Shown here piece after piece: positions 35,291 through 45,139 of a stretch of 64,000 bases of DNA. The position numbers were made by a program, and so were the translations under genes. Numbering within the stretch: position 1 is the first letter of the stretch; every line of letters starts with the position of its first letter. The notes under the pieces were generated by a model. That model searched no databases, was not told the DNA's origin, and was given only the letters and a program-made list of their open reading frames with translations. Source of the stretch: Elusimicrobiota bacterium (GTDB lineage: Bacteria > Elusimicrobiota > Elusimicrobia > JACQPE01); contig JACPAN010000015.1 in NCBI GenBank assembly GCA_016180815.1, positions 62,001 to 126,000 on the forward strand, in the 5' to 3' direction.

Positions 35291-35360
35291 CCTCTCCGCT
35301 TAAAGCAGAGAACCTTTACGTCGGCTTTGCGCCCCCTGATCGCTCAGGGTTTGCCGTTTC
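35279..35360 (-). ncRNA. Cyclic di-GMP-I (GEMM-I) riboswitch aptamer
   Basis: The minus strand contains the GEMM-I signature: GGCAAACC, then a short hairpin capped by a GCGA tetraloop (CTGA-GCGA-TCAG), then GCGCAAAGCC, a second helix (TTCTCTGC/GCGGAGAG) and the closing GCCGGGCTGCCG. Order, spacing and the GNRA loop match the class. It lies about 230 bp upstream of the secreted-protein/giant-protein/PorV operon on the same strand. Confidence 0.87.
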
Positions 35361-35415
35361 GTTTGCAAAAAATTAACAATCCTTCAAAGAACGATCCAGC
35401 TTTTAACCTGGCTTA

Positions 35416-35445
35416 AGCGTAAGGGGCGATCTTAACGGTTGTCAA
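35416..35445 (-). promoter_or_regulatory. Candidate promoter of the riboswitch operon
   Basis: A perfect -35 TTGACA (35445-35440) with an 18-bp spacer and a weak -10 TACGCT (35421-35416), about 50 nt upstream of the aptamer. The weak -10 would suit an activated promoter, and a dyad lies just upstream of the -35. Confidence 0.4.
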
Positions 35446-35456
35446 GACCAGCGGGC

Positions 35457-35476
35457 GTGTAACAAAATGGTTACAC
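35457..35476. promoter_or_regulatory. Operator-like dyad, copy 1
   Basis: GTGTAAC/GTTACAC with 6-nt spacer AAAATG. It shares GTAACAAAATKGTTAC with copy 2, and sits about 11 bp upstream of the candidate -35, an activator position. Confidence 0.6.
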
Positions 35477-35576
35477 CTCATGATTGAGGACTTAAAGGCT
35501 GGGCGGAGAATTTACCGTCGAGGAAATAAATTAAAAGGGAAAACTACTTTTGGGGAGTAAAAATAAAAATGAGGCG

Positions 35577-35594
35577 CGTAACAAAATTGTTACG
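35577..35594. promoter_or_regulatory. Operator-like dyad, copy 2
   Basis: CGTAAC/GTTACG with spacer AAAATT, 119 bp from copy 1 and immediately after the stop of the degenerate response-regulator gene. The shared 16-bp core differs at a single base. Confidence 0.6.
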
Positions 35595-35600
35595 TTCGAT

Positions 35601-36278
35601 TTAGCTGATTATTATGCGAAAGCCCTGGCCGGGTACCCGGTCAACATAAACCGCATTCCTTAAATGAGCGGGGATCGCCTGGCGAACGCGGCTAAGCAAC
35701 ATTCTTAAGCCCGTGGAAGGAATCCCCAGGTGTCTTTGGACCTCCTGATCGGAAACAACCTCGTTCATATGGGCGGCCAATAAATAAAGAAACCTGGAAA
35801 TCTCGGGGGTGAGATACTTGGATTTTCTCATTCCATGATCCGCCCACAGGGCGTCGGCCTGGGGATCCAGGGCAATGCTTCCTGCCTTTAAGGCTGATCT
35901 TTTACGGTACAGCGAGATTTTTCCTTTGATGAAGAAAAGAATTGAAGCGGTGTCCAATCCAGGCCCCAGGCAATCGATCCCAAGCCCCAGGGCCGCTTTT
36001 CTGTGTTCGATGCTGCCTTCGCGGCAAAGACAAAAAAGAGGAATAAAGGACAGACGAGACGTTTTATCGAGTTTTTCGGCCAATGCCTTGACCTCGCCCG
36101 TTTGACTTTCCGGCTCTCCCACAAGCAATATGGCGTCCGGGAAATGCTTCATGGCTTGAGGATAAACCTGGGCGGCTGTCGCGGCGCGCACGAGAGATAC
36201 TTTTTCCTTCTGGAAGAATTTTTTCATTCGTTCGTAAGAGCGAGAAGCTTTCGCCATGACGACGATTTTCATCTGCAT
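35601..36278 (-). CDS. Degenerate response regulator with winged-helix output domain
   Basis: Residues 1-120 keep the receiver-like fold pattern (IVVMAKASRSYERMKKFF... FPDAILLVGEPES), but the phosphoacceptor Asp is replaced by Val and the acidic pair and conserved Lys are missing, so phosphorylation is unlikely. Residues 130-225 are an OmpR-type winged helix (FLYLLAAHMNEVVSDQEVQRHL, then RMLLSRVRQAIP and VDRVPGQGFRI). It lies beside the riboswitch operon on the same strand and near two matching dyads, so it probably regulates that operon. A GGAGG Shine-Dalgarno precedes the start. Confidence 0.75.
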   Translation of the reverse strand: MQMKIVVMAKASRSYERMKKFFQKEKVSLVRAATAAQVYPQAMKHFPDAILLVGEPESQTGEVKALAEKLDKTSRLSFIPLFCLCREGSIEHRKAALGLGIDCLGPGLDTASILFFIKGKISLYRKRSALKAGSIALDPQADALWADHGMRKSKYLTPEISRFLYLLAAHMNEVVSDQEVQRHLGIPSTGLRMLLSRVRQAIPAHLRNAVYVDRVPGQGFRIIIS

Positions 36279-36319
36279 CAGAGGGATCCTCCCGGCCTAT
36301 GTTTTTATAGATTTTAATG

Positions 36320-36336
36320 AATCATTGCGAATGATT
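36320..36336. promoter_or_regulatory. Dyad upstream of the degenerate regulator gene
   Basis: Perfect 7-bp inverted repeat AATCATT/AATGATT with spacer GCG, about 40 bp upstream of the regulator's start. Sequence is unlike the GTAAC dyads. Confidence 0.4.
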
Positions 36337-36453
36337 TAATGGACGGAATTTCTTTTAGCATAAAGCGGGCCGCTGGTTTTTGCAAGGGGTAAATTTTCGA
36401 CAGCGTAGGGATAAATAAATTTCAGCGCAACCAAATGAAATGGAGGGTATTCC

Positions 36454-36484
36454 CCAGGTGGCATTAGGGTGTCATTTTGGGAAG
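36454..36484 (+). repeat. Element-end repeat, right copy
   Basis: Matches 15380-15410 with two mismatches, same orientation, 88 bp inside the right att core. Non-coding here. Two direct copies of GGGTAAAG (36501-36518) follow between it and the core. Confidence 0.7.
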
Positions 36485-36523
36485 CAAAACGGCTCAAAAC
36501 GGGTAAAGTTGGGTAAAGAAAAA

Positions 36524-36544
36524 CCCCTGAAAATCAGGTTTTTT
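36524..36544. terminator. Terminator at the element's right end
   Basis: CCTGA/TCAGG stem with AAA loop, flanked by an A-run on the left and a T-run on the right, so it could work on both strands. In the circular form it would follow the integrase gene directly. In the integrated state it is parted from that gene by the whole element. Confidence 0.6.
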
Positions 36545-36572
36545 CATCATTCTCCGACGGGGGTTCTTGACA

Positions 36573-36611
36573 TTTACAGACCGGTGCATTTAGCCGCTCT
36601 GCCACCTGGCC
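36573..36611 (-). pseudogene. Orphan 5' half of tRNA-Tyr
   Basis: Identical to the 5' half (acceptor to anticodon loop) of the complete tRNA-Tyr at 15220-15306, but what follows on the minus strand (TGTCAAGAACCC) is not tRNA. This is the original chromosomal half displaced by integration, still next to its presumed promoter. Confidence 0.9.
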
Positions 36612-36612
36612 G
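36573..36612 (+). repeat. Attachment-site direct repeat, distal end
   Basis: 40 bp identical to 15268-15307; marks the right boundary of the integrated element. Confidence 0.92.
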
Positions 36613-36622
36613 CTCGGCTTAG

Positions 36623-36628
36623 ATTATA
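36623..36628 (-). promoter_or_regulatory. Stranded -10 box of the original tRNA-Tyr
   Basis: TATAAT on the minus strand, 11 nt before the acceptor start of the orphan half-tRNA. No good -35 is visible at 16-18 bp. It now drives only the half-tRNA and element sequence. Confidence 0.5.
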
Positions 36629-36639
36629 TGATTGCCGGG

Positions 36640-37047
36640 TTAAGGCAGGCGCAGTCCTCGGCGAATTTTTTTAAGGTCTTTTTTTGAAACCCTGATCGTT
36701 ACCTCGGCAAAACCGTCGTCCCTCCACTCAGTTTTAACGATTTCAGCGCGCGACAGCGTGCCTTTTACCTTAAGATCGAATTTTTTGTCTGATTTCATCA
36801 TCTCGCCCAACGTCGTTTTGCCGGCCTGCAGGGCTTCGACATACATCAATAAATGCGCTTGTGCCGAAACAATCGCCGCGTCCCTGGCTAAAGATTTTTT
36901 TTGGGTTTCGCTGGTCGCGCTTCCCGGCGGACGGCCGCCGCCCTTGGCGATGATGTGGGTTTTTGTTACCTCGATGTCCAGAGCCGGAACATCCTCCTGA
37001 GCGCAGACGGCGGCGGCCAAAAACGCGGCCAGCACAAGGCCGTTCAC
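36640..37047 (-). CDS. Small exported protein of unknown function
   Basis: 135 residues. The N-terminal hydrophobic stretch VLAAFLAAAVCAQ looks like a signal peptide. The mature part has KKSLARDAAIVSAQAHLLMYVEAL followed by a strand-rich end (LSRAEIVKTEWRDDGFAEVTIRV), a pattern reminiscent of LPP20/FlgT-N-like periplasmic domains, but the match is loose. Start is GTG, overlapping the stop of the nuclease gene by 4 bp, so it is coupled to it. Its stop codon abuts the old tRNA-Tyr promoter. Confidence 0.6.
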   Translation of the reverse strand: MNGLVLAAFLAAAVCAQEDVPALDIEVTKTHIIAKGGGRPPGSATSETQKKSLARDAAIVSAQAHLLMYVEALQAGKTTLGEMMKSDKKFDLKVKGTLSRAEIVKTEWRDDGFAEVTIRVSKKDLKKIRRGLRLP

Positions 37048-37715
37048 GGGCTTTCCGGGGCCGACGCCGACATGCTCTCTTCAGGGCAAGCCGACCAAAG
37101 GCCCTTGCCTTGACGCTTGGCCTCGGCTTCAACGGCCACAAATTCTTCGCTGTGGCCGTAAGGAAAACGGGTATAAGCAAAACCATACCCTTGAGCGATT
37201 AATTCCCTGTTGTGGAATGTGCCGTCCGCCAGAAAAAGATAGGCCAGCAAGCGTCCGTATTTATCCCGGTGGCGCACGGAGTCATTGGCCGGATCAAAAA
37301 CCAAGCGGGCGCGGAAACCCTCGGCCCTGGCCTTGGTGTATTCCCAGGCTTCTTTGGCATAACAGCCGACGGGTTTCCTCGGATGATGCAGTTCCGGGGT
37401 GTCCACGCCGATCAAACGCACACGATCGCCGTCGGACAATTCCACGGTGTCTCCGTCAATCGCTCTGATCACGTCAACCACGCGCGGTTCGGGCGTGGCC
37501 GGTTGGGCGCTGTCGGCGGCCGAAGGGTTCTCTTGAGAAAGGAGAAGGGGGGTCGGGGCATGAATTTTTTGTTGAGAGAGCCAGACCCCCCGCGCCTCCC
37601 CCCACGACAAGGCATCGGGCAAACGAAACTGTTGGCCGGCGGATAAACCGGCTGCGGCGATGAGCGCAAGAAGCGCGCTAACGGCGAATATCGGACGACG
37701 TTTTGTCGGCGGCAT
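37044..37715 (-). CDS. Secreted thermonuclease (SNase-like)
   Basis: Staphylococcal-nuclease-type phosphodiesterase. It shows the family core: VIRAIDGDTVEL, DRVRLIGVDTPEL, AYLFLADGTFHNRELIAQGYGFAY and the end AKRQGKGLWS. A signal peptide lies in the first 28 residues, so it acts outside the cytoplasm. ATG at 37715 has a strong AAGGAGG Shine-Dalgarno and overlaps the 3' end of metF by 38 bp, with the small exported protein coupled downstream. Confidence 0.88.
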   Translation of the reverse strand: MPPTKRRPIFAVSALLALIAAAGLSAGQQFRLPDALSWGEARGVWLSQQKIHAPTPLLLSQENPSAADSAQPATPEPRVVDVIRAIDGDTVELSDGDRVRLIGVDTPELHHPRKPVGCYAKEAWEYTKARAEGFRARLVFDPANDSVRHRDKYGRLLAYLFLADGTFHNRELIAQGYGFAYTRFPYGHSEEFVAVEAEAKRQGKGLWSACPEESMSASAPESP

Positions 37716-38592
37716 GTTTGATCCTCCTTAGGATTTCCTGGGTGGCTTGGGATTTGTTAAGGGTGTAGAAGTGAATGCCCGGAGCCCCGCCCTTTAAAAG
37801 CTCCAGGCACTGCCGGGTTGCATGCTCAACACCAATGGAAGCAACAGCCTGAGGATCATTCTGCACGGGAGAAAGCCGTTCAATCAGCGCGGGAGGGATT
37901 TTAGCCCCGCACATCGAAGCGAATTTTCGAATCTGCTCGAAATTGGCGATAGGCATAATGCCGGGCACGATGGGCAGATGGATGCCGGCGGCGCGCGCCC
38001 GACGGACAAAATCAAAATAATCGCGATTGTCGAAAAAAAGCTGGGTCACCACATAATCGGCTCCGGCCTCCACCTTTTCCTTTAAATGCCGCAGGTCCTC
38101 TTCTTTAGAAGGGCATTCCGGATGGCCCTCGGGGTAACCGGCGACCCCGATGCACCAATCGTTTTGACGCCTGAGGTGCTCCACCAAATCGCGCGCGTAT
38201 TTAAAATCCCTTTGGCCCACGGCAATGGCGCTGCCGTCCTTGGGCAAATCCCCGCGCAGGGCCATGATGCTGCCGATCCCCAGCCTGCGCGCTTCCTGAA
38301 GAATCTGGTCGATCTCAATGCGCGTATGCGCGATACATGTCAAATGCATGACCGTTTCAAAGCCGAAACGGTTTTTTAGGACCCCCGCCATTTCAACCGT
38401 AGCTTCCCGCGCGGAGCCCCCGGCGCCATAAGTCAGGGTGACAAAATGCGGCTTGAGGCCTTGCACTTGCTCCAGCATGGTCCGGAAGGCCTCTTTGGTT
38501 TGAGGGGTCTTGGGGAGAAAAAACTCAAAAGAAAAAACGGGCTCGTTCCGACGATAAAATTCAATAACCCTCACACATGACCCCGATATCAT
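37678..38592 (-). CDS. metF: Methylenetetrahydrofolate reductase
   Basis: FAD-dependent reduction of 5,10-methylene-THF to 5-methyl-THF for methionine synthesis. Recognised by VFSFEFFLPKT near residue 20, FVTLTYGAGGSAREATVEMAG, the NAD/folate-site region IMALRGDLPKDG, and YVVTQLFFDNRDYFDFV. 304 residues is normal for the bacterial enzyme. The extreme N-terminus (about 12 residues before FYRRNEPVF) is uncertain and may start later. It lies back to back with the aminotransferase gene. Confidence 0.93.
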   Translation of the reverse strand: MISGSCVRVIEFYRRNEPVFSFEFFLPKTPQTKEAFRTMLEQVQGLKPHFVTLTYGAGGSAREATVEMAGVLKNRFGFETVMHLTCIAHTRIEIDQILQEARRLGIGSIMALRGDLPKDGSAIAVGQRDFKYARDLVEHLRRQNDWCIGVAGYPEGHPECPSKEEDLRHLKEKVEAGADYVVTQLFFDNRDYFDFVRRARAAGIHLPIVPGIMPIANFEQIRKFASMCGAKIPPALIERLSPVQNDPQAVASIGVEHATRQCLELLKGGAPGIHFYTLNKSQATQEILRRIKHAADKTSSDIRR

Positions 38593-38612
38593 TTTATCTT
38601 AAGAGGAAGTGG

Positions 38613-38618
38613 TAAAAT
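38613..38618 (+). promoter_or_regulatory. -10 box of the DegT-family gene
   Basis: TGG-TAAAAT, an extended -10, ends 8 nt before the ATG at 38627. Confidence 0.45.
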
Positions 38619-38626
38619 TTTTATTG

Positions 38627-39781
38627 ATGGTCATTACAGCCAAAAAATCAAGCCGCCGGGCCGATATTCCGCTCCTTGACCTAAACCGGGAACACCGCTC
38701 TTTAAAGGCTTCTTTGGGGCGCTCCCTGGCCCGAATCGTGGCCAACAATCAATTTATCCGAGGGCCGGCCTACAAAGAATTTTGCCGTTCCTTCGCGAAT
38801 TTTTGCCAAACCGCGCACTGCATCGGAGTCGCCAACGGCACGGATGCCCTTTACCTGGCCATCAAAGCCCTTGGGCTGGGCCCCGGCGACGAAATCATCA
38901 CCTCCCCCCTGACCTTCATCGCTCCGGCTGAAGCCGCGTCCAACGCCGGCGCCACGGTTGTTTTCTCGGATGTTGAAGAACAAAGTTTTTGCCTTAATCC
39001 CGCGCTGATTGAGGCCAAAATCAGCTCCAAGACAAAAGCCGTCATCCCTGTTCATATTTTCGGTCAACCGGCCGACATGGACCCCATTCTGAAGCTGGCC
39101 GCGTCTAAACGCCTTCGTGTAATCGAAGACGCCTGCCAAGCGCACGGAGCCCGCTATCGCGGCCGGCGCGCCGGATCGTTGGGCGATCTGGGCTGTTTCA
39201 GTTTTTACCCGACCAAAAACCTGGGGGCCATGGGTGACGCCGGCGCCGTCACCGGCAATAATCCGGATTTAGCCGGACGCGTGGCGAGCCTGGCTGATCA
39301 TGGTTCGCGCCAAAAATACATTCATGAAGAGCCGGGCATCAATAGCCGGCTGGATGATTTCCAAGCGGCCGTTCTACTGGTCAAGCTGCCGCGCTTGGAA
39401 AAAAATAACGCCAAACGGCGGCAATGGGCCGCTCTTTACGGAAAACTCTTGGAAGGCGCGGGCGATATTATTTGCCCCGAACCGGCCCCCGGCACCGAAC
39501 CGGTTTTCCATTTATACGTCGTCAGAAGCGCCCGGCGCGACGCGCTTAAAGACTTCCTAAACGCCCGGGGAATCGGCGCCCAAGTTTATTACCCAGTGCC
39601 GCTTCATCTGCAATCGCCTTATCAAAAACTGGGGTATCACAACGGCGACTTTCCTGTGGCGGAACGCCTCTGCCGGGAAATGCTGGCGCTTCCCATGTTC
39701 CCGGATCTCAAAGAAAAAGAAGTCCGCCGGGTCGCTGCCGCCGTCCGATCATTTTTTGACACCAAAGCTTGGCGGGGCTAA
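38627..39781 (+). CDS. DegT/DnrJ/EryC1/StrS-family aminotransferase
   Basis: PLP-dependent aminotransferase acting on keto-sugars for surface glycan or nucleotide-sugar pathways. It has the family start IPLLDLNREHRSL, GVANGTDALYLAIKALGLGPGDEIITS, VIPVHIFGQPADM, IEDACQAHGA and the PLP-lysine region FYPTKNLGAMGDAGA, ending GIGAQVYYPVPLHLQ. About 384 residues. ATG at 38627 is chosen because an extended -10 overlaps the upstream GTG candidate. No sugar-modifying neighbours indicate the substrate. Confidence 0.9.
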   Translation: MVITAKKSSRRADIPLLDLNREHRSLKASLGRSLARIVANNQFIRGPAYKEFCRSFANFCQTAHCIGVANGTDALYLAIKALGLGPGDEIITSPLTFIAPAEAASNAGATVVFSDVEEQSFCLNPALIEAKISSKTKAVIPVHIFGQPADMDPILKLAASKRLRVIEDACQAHGARYRGRRAGSLGDLGCFSFYPTKNLGAMGDAGAVTGNNPDLAGRVASLADHGSRQKYIHEEPGINSRLDDFQAAVLLVKLPRLEKNNAKRRQWAALYGKLLEGAGDIICPEPAPGTEPVFHLYVVRSARRDALKDFLNARGIGAQVYYPVPLHLQSPYQKLGYHNGDFPVAERLCREMLALPMFPDLKEKEVRRVAAAVRSFFDTKAWRG

Positions 39782-39806
39782 ACAACGGAACCGAAACGCT
39801 TAAGGA

Positions 39807-42326
39807 TTACTCTTTGGCAAGCCCTTCGGCCTGGTGAACGCCGTTGGGCGTCGAATCTTGGGCGATGGGCTCCACGCAAGCCACGCGGTCGCCTTCCTCC
39901 AAACGAACCAAGCGGACGCCCTGGGTATTCCTTGAAATCACTTTAATGTCCTTGGCGCGCAAACGCACGCCCATGCCTTTTTCCGTCAACACCATCAGAT
40001 CGCTGCCGTCATCCACCAGCTTGATGCCGACCACGGCGCCGTTTCGCTCCGTAGCTTTGATGGTAATAATGCCTGAACCGCCCCTGGACTGGTCCCGGTA
40101 TTCATCCAAGGCCGTGCGCTTGCCGAAGCCGTTTTCACAAACCGTCAGAATGGTCCGCTGCTCGTCTTTGTTGGCGACTTCCATGCCGACGACCTCGTCG
40201 CCTTTTTCCAAACGAATGCCTCTGACGCCGTAAGCCACGCGTCCCATGGAACGAATGTCGGTTTCCGCAAAACGGATGATTTTTCCGTTTTTCGTGGCCA
40301 ACAAAACTTCCTTGGTCCCGTCCGTCTTATGAACGCCGACCAAAACGTCGCCTTCTCTTAAATTGACCGCGGTGACGCCGGTTTTGCGGATATTTTCGAA
40401 ATATTTGATATCGCAACGCTTGACCACGCCTTTCTTGGTCGCCATGACCAAAAATCCGGCTTTATTGGCTTCAAACGTCCGTATGGTGACCACGCCCGTC
40501 ACCTTTTCTTCTTTGTTCGAAGAAATGCCGATTAATTGAATGGCGGGCTTGCCGCGGGAAATGCGCGAAGCCTCGGGGGTTTCAAAAACGCGGTTTTGAT
40601 AAACGCGCCCGCGATTGGTGAAAAACAGCATGGTGGCATGCGTGTCCGTGACAATGGCTTCTTCGATAAAATCCTCGCCGCCTTTGTTGTCCATGGCCGT
40701 GACGCCTTTGCCGCCGCGCGCCTGAGCCCGATAAACGTCCACCGGCATGCGCTTGACGTAGCCCTGGCTGGAAATAGTCACGACAACCTCTTCTCTCTTG
40801 ATTAAATCTTCTATGTTGGTTTCTTTGACTTCCAAAACGATTTCGGAGCGGCGCTTGGAAGCGTAGTCTTTGCTTAATTTGCCCAGTTCGTCTTTGATCA
40901 ACTCCAAAATTTTCCTGGGCGAGCCAAGAATCAGGCGCAGCTGCTCGATCGTTTTGAGCAGGTCCCGATACTCATCCTCAAGCTTTTTGCGCTCAAGCCC
41001 GGTCAACTGCGCCAACCGCATGTCCAGAATAGCCTGGGCCTGCCTCAACGAAAGGCCGAGCTCCTCCATTAAAGTTTTTCTGGCGGTTTCCGTGTCCTTG
41101 GACTCCCGGATAATTTTGATCACCCGGCTGATGGCATCAATCGCAATGCGCAAGCCTTCGACGATATGCGCCCGCTCCTCGGCTTTGGCCAAATCAAAAG
41201 CGGTCCGGCGGCGAACGGTCTCGCGGCGATGTTCGACGTAGGAAACGATGACTTCTTTAAGAGAAAGAACTTTGGGCTGACCATCGACCAACGCCAGCAT
41301 AATCACCCCGAACGCCACTTCCATCTGCGTGTGCTTATACAGCTGGTTTAAAACGACGTGCGGGTTGCCGTCTCTTTTGAGCTCAATAGAGACGCGGATT
41401 CCATCCCTGTCCGACTCGTCGCGCAAATCCGAAATGTCCGTGATTTTTTTGTCCCGGACCAGCTGGGCGATGGTCTCCAACAGCGTCGATTTATTCACTT
41501 GATACGGAATTTCTTTGATGATGATGGCGGTTTTTCCGCTTTTCGTCTCTTCGAATTCCGTTTTGGCCCGAATCGTGACCGAGCCGCGGCCTGAAACAAA
41601 ATATTCCTTGATGCCGGATGTTCCCACCAGCAATCCGCCGGTCGGAAAGTCGGGCCCTTTAACATGCTCCATCATCTCATCGATGGAAATATTCGGGTTG
41701 TCGATATAAGCGGCGGTCGCTTCGCAGATTTCACCTAAATTATGCGGCGGAATATTCGTCGCCATGCCCACGGCAATGCCGGATGATCCATTGACCAGAA
41801 GATTGGGCAGTTTCGCCGGAAGAACGCGTGGTTCCGTCGTCGAGCCGTCAAAATTGGGGATAAAATCTACCGTGTTTTTTTCGATATCCGCGAGCATTTC
41901 ACCGGAAACGCGGGAGAGGCGGGCCTCGGTATAACGGTAAGCGGCGGCCGGATCGCCGTCAATAGAACCGAAGTTTCCCTGGCCTTCGACCAAAGGCTCG
42001 CGCATGGAAAATTCCTGCGCCATGCGCACCAGCGCCTCGTAGACGGCCGAATCCCCATGGGGATGAAATTTGCCGAGCACGTCGCCGACCACGCGAGCGC
42101 ATTTTTTAAACGGCTTGTTATGGGCCAGCCCCATCTGGTCCATGGTGTATAAAATCCGGCGATGAACGGGCTTTAAGCCGTCTCTGGCATCAGGCAGAGC
42201 GCGCCCCACGATCACGCTCATGGCGTAATCAATATAAGAGGATTTCATTTCCTCTTCGATCGGACGAACGGCCACCCGGCCGCCGATCTGATCCAAAGGC
42301 AGTTGTGGATCGTTTTTTTCAGCCAT
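39807..42326 (-). CDS. gyrA: DNA gyrase subunit A
   Basis: Breakage-reunion subunit of the type II topoisomerase that introduces negative supercoils. It carries [42 protein letters not shown] and the catalytic Tyr in [12 protein letters not shown] (about residue 129). A GyrA box QARGGKG in the C-terminal beta-pinwheel identifies gyrase rather than topoisomerase IV. 839 residues is usual. It begins 2 bp after gyrB. Confidence 0.97.
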   Translation of the reverse strand: MAEKNDPQLPLDQIGGRVAVRPIEEEMKSSYIDYAMSVIVGRALPDARDGLKPVHRRILYTMDQMGLAHNKPFKKCARVVGDVLGKFHPHGDSAVYEALVRMAQEFSMREPLVEGQGNFGSIDGDPAAAYRYTEARLSRVSGEMLADIEKNTVDFIPNFDGSTTEPRVLPAKLPNLLVNGSSGIAVGMATNIPPHNLGEICEATAAYIDNPNISIDEMMEHVKGPDFPTGGLLVGTSGIKEYFVSGRGSVTIRAKTEFEETKSGKTAIIIKEIPYQVNKSTLLETIAQLVRDKKITDISDLRDESDRDGIRVSIELKRDGNPHVVLNQLYKHTQMEVAFGVIMLALVDGQPKVLSLKEVIVSYVEHRRETVRRRTAFDLAKAEERAHIVEGLRIAIDAISRVIKIIRESKDTETARKTLMEELGLSLRQAQAILDMRLAQLTGLERKKLEDEYRDLLKTIEQLRLILGSPRKILELIKDELGKLSKDYASKRRSEIVLEVKETNIEDLIKREEVVVTISSQGYVKRMPVDVYRAQARGGKGVTAMDNKGGEDFIEEAIVTDTHATMLFFTNRGRVYQNRVFETPEASRISRGKPAIQLIGISSNKEEKVTGVVTIRTFEANKAGFLVMATKKGVVKRCDIKYFENIRKTGVTAVNLREGDVLVGVHKTDGTKEVLLATKNGKIIRFAETDIRSMGRVAYGVRGIRLEKGDEVVGMEVANKDEQRTILTVCENGFGKRTALDEYRDQSRGGSGIITIKATERNGAVVGIKLVDDGSDLMVLTEKGMGVRLRAKDIKVISRNTQGVRLVRLEEGDRVACVEPIAQDSTPNGVHQAEGLAKE

Positions 42327-42328
42327 TA

Positions 42329-44845
<2,517 letters not shown>

Positions 44846-45106
44846 CTATTTCGTTTCATTTTGAACGCGTATGTCTTTAATTCCATGCGCCTTTAAATGC
44901 TCGATTATTTCTCGTTTGCGCAAACGAATCTCCCAATGAAGAGCAGGATGATCGCCGACCGCAATCAATGTTCCTTCGCGAATCTTAAACGCTTTAATCG
45001 ACCCCCAAAGTTTACCAAAAGCGAAGCGTAAATCTTTGGAAAAAACAGGGGTTAAATAGGGGCCGGCCGGGAGTCCTTTTAATAGAACAAAGCCGATTTT
45101 TTTCAA
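44846..45106 (-). CDS. dciA: DUF721/DciA-like protein
   Basis: 86-residue protein between dnaN and gyrB. It contains LRFAFGKLWGSIKAFKIREGTLIAVGDHPALHWEIRLRKREIIEHL, a KH-like pattern typical of DUF721, whose member DciA loads the replicative helicase in bacteria without DnaC/DnaI. The genomic slot between dnaN and gyrB is also typical. TTG start. Functional assignment rests on family and position. Confidence 0.75.
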   Translation of the reverse strand: MKKIGFVLLKGLPAGPYLTPVFSKDLRFAFGKLWGSIKAFKIREGTLIAVGDHPALHWEIRLRKREIIEHLKAHGIKDIRVQNETK

Positions 45107-45139
45107 TTGACCAACGAATGGGAAAACGTTTGACGATTG

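Larger units (their letters stand above)
15268..36612. mobile_element. Integrative element in tRNA-Tyr (about 21.3 kb)
   Basis: Bounded by the 40-bp att repeats. Near the tRNA it carries an integrase, an excisionase-like DNA-binding protein and a replication-relaxation-like protein, then regulators, a cyclase-like gene and a riboswitch-controlled operon for a giant secreted protein. No capsid, tail, relaxase or type IV secretion genes are visible, so it is neither a recognisable prophage nor a self-transmissible ICE; it may depend on a helper. The two ends also share a 31-bp near-identical repeat just inside the att cores. Confidence 0.9.

Noticed and set aside
35143-35376. + strand reading frame over the riboswitch
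   Set aside because: It overlaps the aptamer and terminator and has no protein-like features.
36573-36611. Second functional tRNA-Tyr
   Set aside because: Only the 5' half is present; there is no variable arm, T-arm or 3' acceptor.
15268-36612. Prophage or conjugative element
   Set aside because: No capsid, terminase, tail, relaxase or type IV secretion genes can be recognised.
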